Shown: piece after piece, positions 61,130-64,000 of the stretch
How positions within the stretch are numbered: position 1 is the stretch's first letter
Layout: each line of letters starts with the position of its first letter
From: Urbifossiella sp046350095
Lineage (GTDB): Bacteria; Planctomycetota; Planctomycetia; Gemmatales; Gemmataceae
Reading direction: 5' to 3'
Assembly (NCBI GenBank): GCA_046350095.1
Contig: JAXMBA010000009.1
Span: forward strand, 186,001-250,000
DNA: 64,000 bases
Notes under the pieces: model-generated
Told to the model about the DNA's origin: nothing
The model's database searches: none
Seen by the model: only the letters and a program-made list of their open reading frames with translations
Position numbers and translations under genes: made by a program

Positions 61130-61266
61130 AATGAACGATTTGGTCGTTTTTGTCTGCGGCGTCCGTGAGCGAGTGTGTAATTGGTGCCGAATCCGGCCGA
61201 TTGAGGTGCTGAGGAGCCGCGGAAAAACGTCCGAATCGTCCACCAGCCGCTCTGACGGAGAGTGCC

Positions 61267-62040
61267 ATGACGATCTCCGCGACCCGCCGAGTTTCCCGCC
61301 TGGATGCCCTACCCGGGTACGTCCGCCACCCGTCGTTCGACGCCCCGGACGCCGCCGAGTTGTATGCGGCACGACCCGCACTCGACGCCGCAGGCGATTT
61401 TGAGTCGAGGTATATGCCCGACGACGTGACCCGCGACCACGCCCGGCGGATGCACTACGCTGCCTACCGGATGCACACTGCCCGCACTGCCGGCGGTCGG
61501 ATGCGCTGGCACGGCGTTTACCTCGCCCTCCGCGACCGCATCGTCCTCGGTAATCGCAAGCTCGTCTACCGCGCCGTCCGTAAGCGGATGTCCGTGTCGA
61601 ACCGGGCGGAAGACTTAATCGGCGACTGCCACGTCGTCCTCATCCAAGCGGTCGCCGCGTTTAACCCGTGGCTCGACGTTCGGTTCAGCACGTACGCATA
61701 TACCTGCATTGTCCGCGCGTTGTCCCGGCTGTCGCAGCGGCTCGCCTCCGACTGGCTGGCCCGCGCCATGTCGCTCGACGCCCTCCCGGACGGCGACCCG
61801 GGGGGCCGGCCGACCGGCGACCAACTCGCCTCTTCCGGGAGCCTTCGCCTCGACGAGTACCTCCGCGACGATCACCCGCTGCTGACCGACCGCGAGAAGC
61901 GGATTCTGGCGCACCGGTTCTCCGCCGACGGCCAGGCCCCGACTCTGGCAAGCGTCGGTCGGGCGGTCGGCCTGTCGAAAGAGCGCGTCCGACAGGTCCA
62001 GGCCGAGGCCCTCGACAAACTCCGCCGCGCCCTCTCGTAA
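61267..62040 (+). CDS. Sigma-70 family RNA polymerase sigma factor
   Basis: A 257-residue sigma factor shorter than RpoD. Region 2 runs from LRDRIVLGNRKLVYRAVRKR through AFNPWLDVRFSTYAYTCIVR, with the -10 recognition segment. Region 4 has LTDREKRILAHRFS followed by the HTH VGRAVGLSKERVRQVQAEAL. Region 1.1 and most of region 3 are missing. It is a group 3-like sigma of unknown regulon. The ribosome site ACGGAGAG is 6 bases before the ATG. The following propeller gene starts 20 bases downstream with GGAG, so the two may be co-transcribed. Confidence 0.92.
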   Translation: MTISATRRVSRLDALPGYVRHPSFDAPDAAELYAARPALDAAGDFESRYMPDDVTRDHARRMHYAAYRMHTARTAGGRMRWHGVYLALRDRIVLGNRKLVYRAVRKRMSVSNRAEDLIGDCHVVLIQAVAAFNPWLDVRFSTYAYTCIVRALSRLSQRLASDWLARAMSLDALPDGDPGGRPTGDQLASSGSLRLDEYLRDDHPLLTDREKRILAHRFSADGQAPTLASVGRAVGLSKERVRQVQAEALDKLRRALS

Positions 62041-62060
62041 TAGCCCCCCGGAGAGTAGCA

Positions 62061-63302
62061 ATGACTCGCACCGTACTACTCGCGGCCGCGCTCGCGGCCG
62101 CGCCAGCGTTTGCCGGCGAACCGTCCACCTGGCCGCAGTGGCGTGGCCCCACCCGCGACGGCCTCTTCACCGGCCCGGCGTGGCCGGACCGCCTCACCGA
62201 TTCGAGCCTCAAGAAGCTGTGGCGTGCCGACGACCTCGGGCCGAGCTACTCGGGGCCGGTGGTATCGGCCGATTCGGTCTTCACGACGGCAACGGTCGAC
62301 AAGAAGGTCGAGGTGGTGACGGCGTTCGACCGCGCGACCGGCAAGCAACGCTGGCAGGCGAAGTGGGACGGTTCGCTGACGGTGCCCTTCTTCGCCGCCC
62401 GCAACGGCAGCTGGGTTCGGTCCACTCCGGCGCTTGAGGGTAATACCCTCTACGTCGCCGGCATCCGTGACGTGCTGGTGGCCCTCGACGCCGCCAGCGG
62501 CAAGGAACTTTGGCGCGTCGACTTCGTGAAGCAATACGGCACCCCGCCGCCGGACTTCGGCTTCGTTTGCTCGCCGCTCGTCGGGCCCGACGGTGTATAC
62601 GTTCAGGCCGGCGGCGGGCTGGCGAAGGTGGACAAGGCTACCGGCAAGGTGCTGTGGCGGTCGCTGACCGACGGCGGCGGCATGATGGGCTCCGCCTTCT
62701 CCTCGCCGGTTCTGGCCAGGCTCGACGGCCGCGAACAACTCGTCGTGCAGACGCGGACAAAGATGAACGGGGTGGACCCGGCCGACGGCAAGGTACTTTG
62801 GGCGCGGACGGTTCCGGCGTTCCGCGGCATGAACATCCTGACGCCGCAGCCGGTCGCGCCGGACGGCGTGTTCACGAGCACCTACGAGGGCACGACGCAG
62901 GTGTTCCGCGTGACCGCAAACAGCGAGGGGTTCGCGGCCCGCGACGGCTGGTCGGTAAAGTACGAGGGGCACATGACGAGCCCGGTCGTGGTCGGCGGCC
63001 ACGCCTACCTCCTCGGCCGCGACCGCCGGCTGGCGTGCTTTGACCTCGCCGCCGGGAAGGAGGCGTGGCGGACCGACGAGCGGTTCAGCGACTACTGGAG
63101 CCTGATCGCCAACCGCGACAAACTCCTAGGCCTGGACAGCCGCGGCACCCTCTTCCTGGTGAAGGCCAACCCACGCGAGTTCGAGCCGCTCGGCAGCACG
63201 AAGGTGGCCGCGTCCGAGGCGTGGGCGCACCTCGCCGCGGCCGGGGATGACTTGTTCGTCCGCGACCTCACCGGGCTGACGGCGTACCGGTGGGCGCGGT
63301 GA
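62061..63302 (+). CDS. Secreted PQQ-type (outer membrane BamB-like) beta-propeller protein
   Basis: A 413-residue protein with a signal peptide (MTRTVLLAAALAAAPAFA) and the planctomycete WPQWRGPTRDG start typical of PQQ-like domains. Repeats show the tryptophan-docking pattern, for example VVTAFDRATGKQRWQAKWDG, LVALDAASGKELWRVDF, LAKVDKATGKVLWRS and LACFDLAAGKEAWRT. No quinoprotein catalytic residues could be recognised, so it is probably a structural or binding propeller. CCGGAGAGTAGCA provides the ribosome site. It may be co-transcribed with the sigma gene. Confidence 0.88.
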   Translation: MTRTVLLAAALAAAPAFAGEPSTWPQWRGPTRDGLFTGPAWPDRLTDSSLKKLWRADDLGPSYSGPVVSADSVFTTATVDKKVEVVTAFDRATGKQRWQAKWDGSLTVPFFAARNGSWVRSTPALEGNTLYVAGIRDVLVALDAASGKELWRVDFVKQYGTPPPDFGFVCSPLVGPDGVYVQAGGGLAKVDKATGKVLWRSLTDGGGMMGSAFSSPVLARLDGREQLVVQTRTKMNGVDPADGKVLWARTVPAFRGMNILTPQPVAPDGVFTSTYEGTTQVFRVTANSEGFAARDGWSVKYEGHMTSPVVVGGHAYLLGRDRRLACFDLAAGKEAWRTDERFSDYWSLIANRDKLLGLDSRGTLFLVKANPREFEPLGSTKVAASEAWAHLAAAGDDLFVRDLTGLTAYRWAR

Positions 63303-63445
63303 TTTGCGTGCTTGCTTTCCCCGGGTGGCGTCTCTAGACTCACGTCCAATGTTTCGACCGGTGCCGCCCGCGGGACGTTCTCTCCCCGCCCCGCGGCCCG
63401 GTCACCCGCAGGGAGGCGGGACGCCCGGGGACGGCCGGAGGAGCC

Positions 63446-63829
63446 ATGGCGAGGAAGAAGGTCGGCCCGCCGACCGCCGCACTGACGGCCCAGCGAGCCG
63501 CCCGACTGTACAAGCTCCTCACGCTCCTCGGCGACGGGCCGCAGTCGCGCCGCCTCCTCCTCACCCGCCTGAAACTCGACGTGCGCGGGTTCTACCGCGA
63601 CCTGGAGACCCTCCGCGGCTTTTCCATCGACGTGGCCCCGGGCTTCGACACGCGCTACACGCTGACCGGGTCGGTGGACGACGCGCTCTCGAAGTTGCCG
63701 TTCCCCGACCCGGGGCTGAACGTCCGTGACGCACTACAACTGTGCAACGGCAGCAGTCCGGCCCACCGACGGCTGAAGCAGCGGGTGTCAGCGTTTCTTC
63801 AGAACGGCACCGGCCCGAAACCGCGCTGA
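63446..63829 (+). CDS. Small protein with DeoR/WYL-like helix-turn-helix start
   Basis: A 127-residue basic protein. Residues 15-60 (AARLYKLLTLLGDGPQSRRL, LLTRLKLDVRGFYRDLETLR) resemble the N-terminal winged helix of WYL/DeoR regulators. No WYL or sugar-binding domain follows; the rest (LSKLPFPDPGLNVRDALQLC) is short and helical, ending PKPR. It may be a DNA-binding fragment or a free-standing regulator. GGAGGAGCC lies just before the ATG. A weak hairpin terminator follows it. Confidence 0.75.
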   Translation: MARKKVGPPTAALTAQRAARLYKLLTLLGDGPQSRRLLLTRLKLDVRGFYRDLETLRGFSIDVAPGFDTRYTLTGSVDDALSKLPFPDPGLNVRDALQLCNGSSPAHRRLKQRVSAFLQNGTGPKPR

Positions 63830-63842
63830 CCGCGCGAACACA

Positions 63843-63862
63843 CCACCCGGCAGCGCGGGTGG
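63843..63862 (+). terminator. Hairpin terminator after HTH protein
   Basis: CCACCCG (63843-63849) pairs with CGGGTGG (63856-63862) around a 6-base loop, 14 bases after the stop. It has the same CCCACCCG core as the hairpins at 16376 and 30771. No strong T-run. Confidence 0.6.
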
Positions 63863-63932
63863 GCTTGCAACTCGTTTCACTTCTACGGTGTAATCAGACT
63901 CCTCACCTGCTCTCGACACGGAGGTCGGCCAC

Positions 63933-64000
63933 GATGCGCGTCGCCGTCGTCATTCCCGCCCGGTTTGCCTCGTCGCGGTTGCCCGGGAAGCCGCTCCTGC
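63933..64000 (+). CDS. kdsB: CMP-Kdo synthetase, first 22 residues (continues beyond window)
   Basis: ATG 63933 with GGAGG upstream opens MRVAVVIPARFASSRLPGKP, matching the KdsB nucleotide-binding start (VIIPARYASTRLPGKP in E. coli). The enzyme activates Kdo for lipid A-core assembly, which supports an LPS-bearing outer membrane. Only the first 22 codons are inside the window. Confidence 0.85.

Overview
The window is GC-rich (roughly two thirds G+C), densely packed and entirely chromosomal in character. It most resembles a planctomycete, probably of the Gemmataceae. Pointers are the BBP7-type outer-membrane barrel, DUF1571 and DUF4129 proteins, a secreted sulfatase, a Tat-type beta-propeller, many secreted proteins of unknown function, free-standing sigma factors and a Ser/Thr kinase. 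An O-antigen ligase, the start of kdsB, a TolC-family protein and several lipoproteins indicate a Gram-negative envelope with LPS. No IS element, prophage, CRISPR array, rRNA or tRNA was seen.

Layout. 1-5100: a DUF4129-like membrane protein, an O-antigen ligase and an overlapping SDR-desaturase pair. 5100-10200: a VWA protein, a LacD-type aldolase, larC, and a DUF2752/CD225 pair, with two long palindromes in the gaps. 10400-18000: alaS, an orphan solute-binding protein, a small secreted protein and a sulfatase. 18000-21225: a four-gene run (beta-propeller, DAEVL-repeat protein, FixL-like kinase, FixJ-like regulator). 21226-23500: a SelW-like gene with an in-frame TGA, an ECF sigma/anti-sigma pair, and two tiny lipoprotein genes. 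23585-28789: polA-coaE-rho. 29117-36400: a coiled-coil membrane protein, a phosphopantetheinyl transferase, a RavA/MoxR ATPase and ppc. 36500-48400: hom, a Ser/Thr kinase, YceI, a sugar isomerase, a degenerate metallohydrolase, a hybrid kinase, DUF1571, a hydrolase and BBP7. 48400-55200: a gene fragment, a GMC oxidoreductase, rpe and a TetR-controlled ABC exporter operon. 55200-64000: Mpo1-like, TolC-family, SMP-30-like, SDR, a CarH-like B12-binding regulator divergent from a sigma factor, a PQQ-type propeller, a small HTH-like protein and the start of kdsB.

The strongest unexpected signal is at 21226-21462 on the minus strand. It is a complete 78-residue SelW/Rdx-family protein whose redox motif is C-A-A-TGA, so the TGA falls exactly where selenocysteine sits in SelW. 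A stem-loop meeting the published bacterial SECIS geometry starts 14 bases after the TGA. A conventional gene caller would miss or truncate this gene. Other regulatory signals are a CarH-like adenosylcobalamin photoreceptor candidate (W-x9-EH motif) facing a sigma-factor gene; a bipartite GGGAATAA-N13-GGGT motif facing outward both from the ECF operon and toward the small lipoprotein genes; and a palindromic operator inside the spacer of a near-consensus promoter for the TetR/ABC operon.
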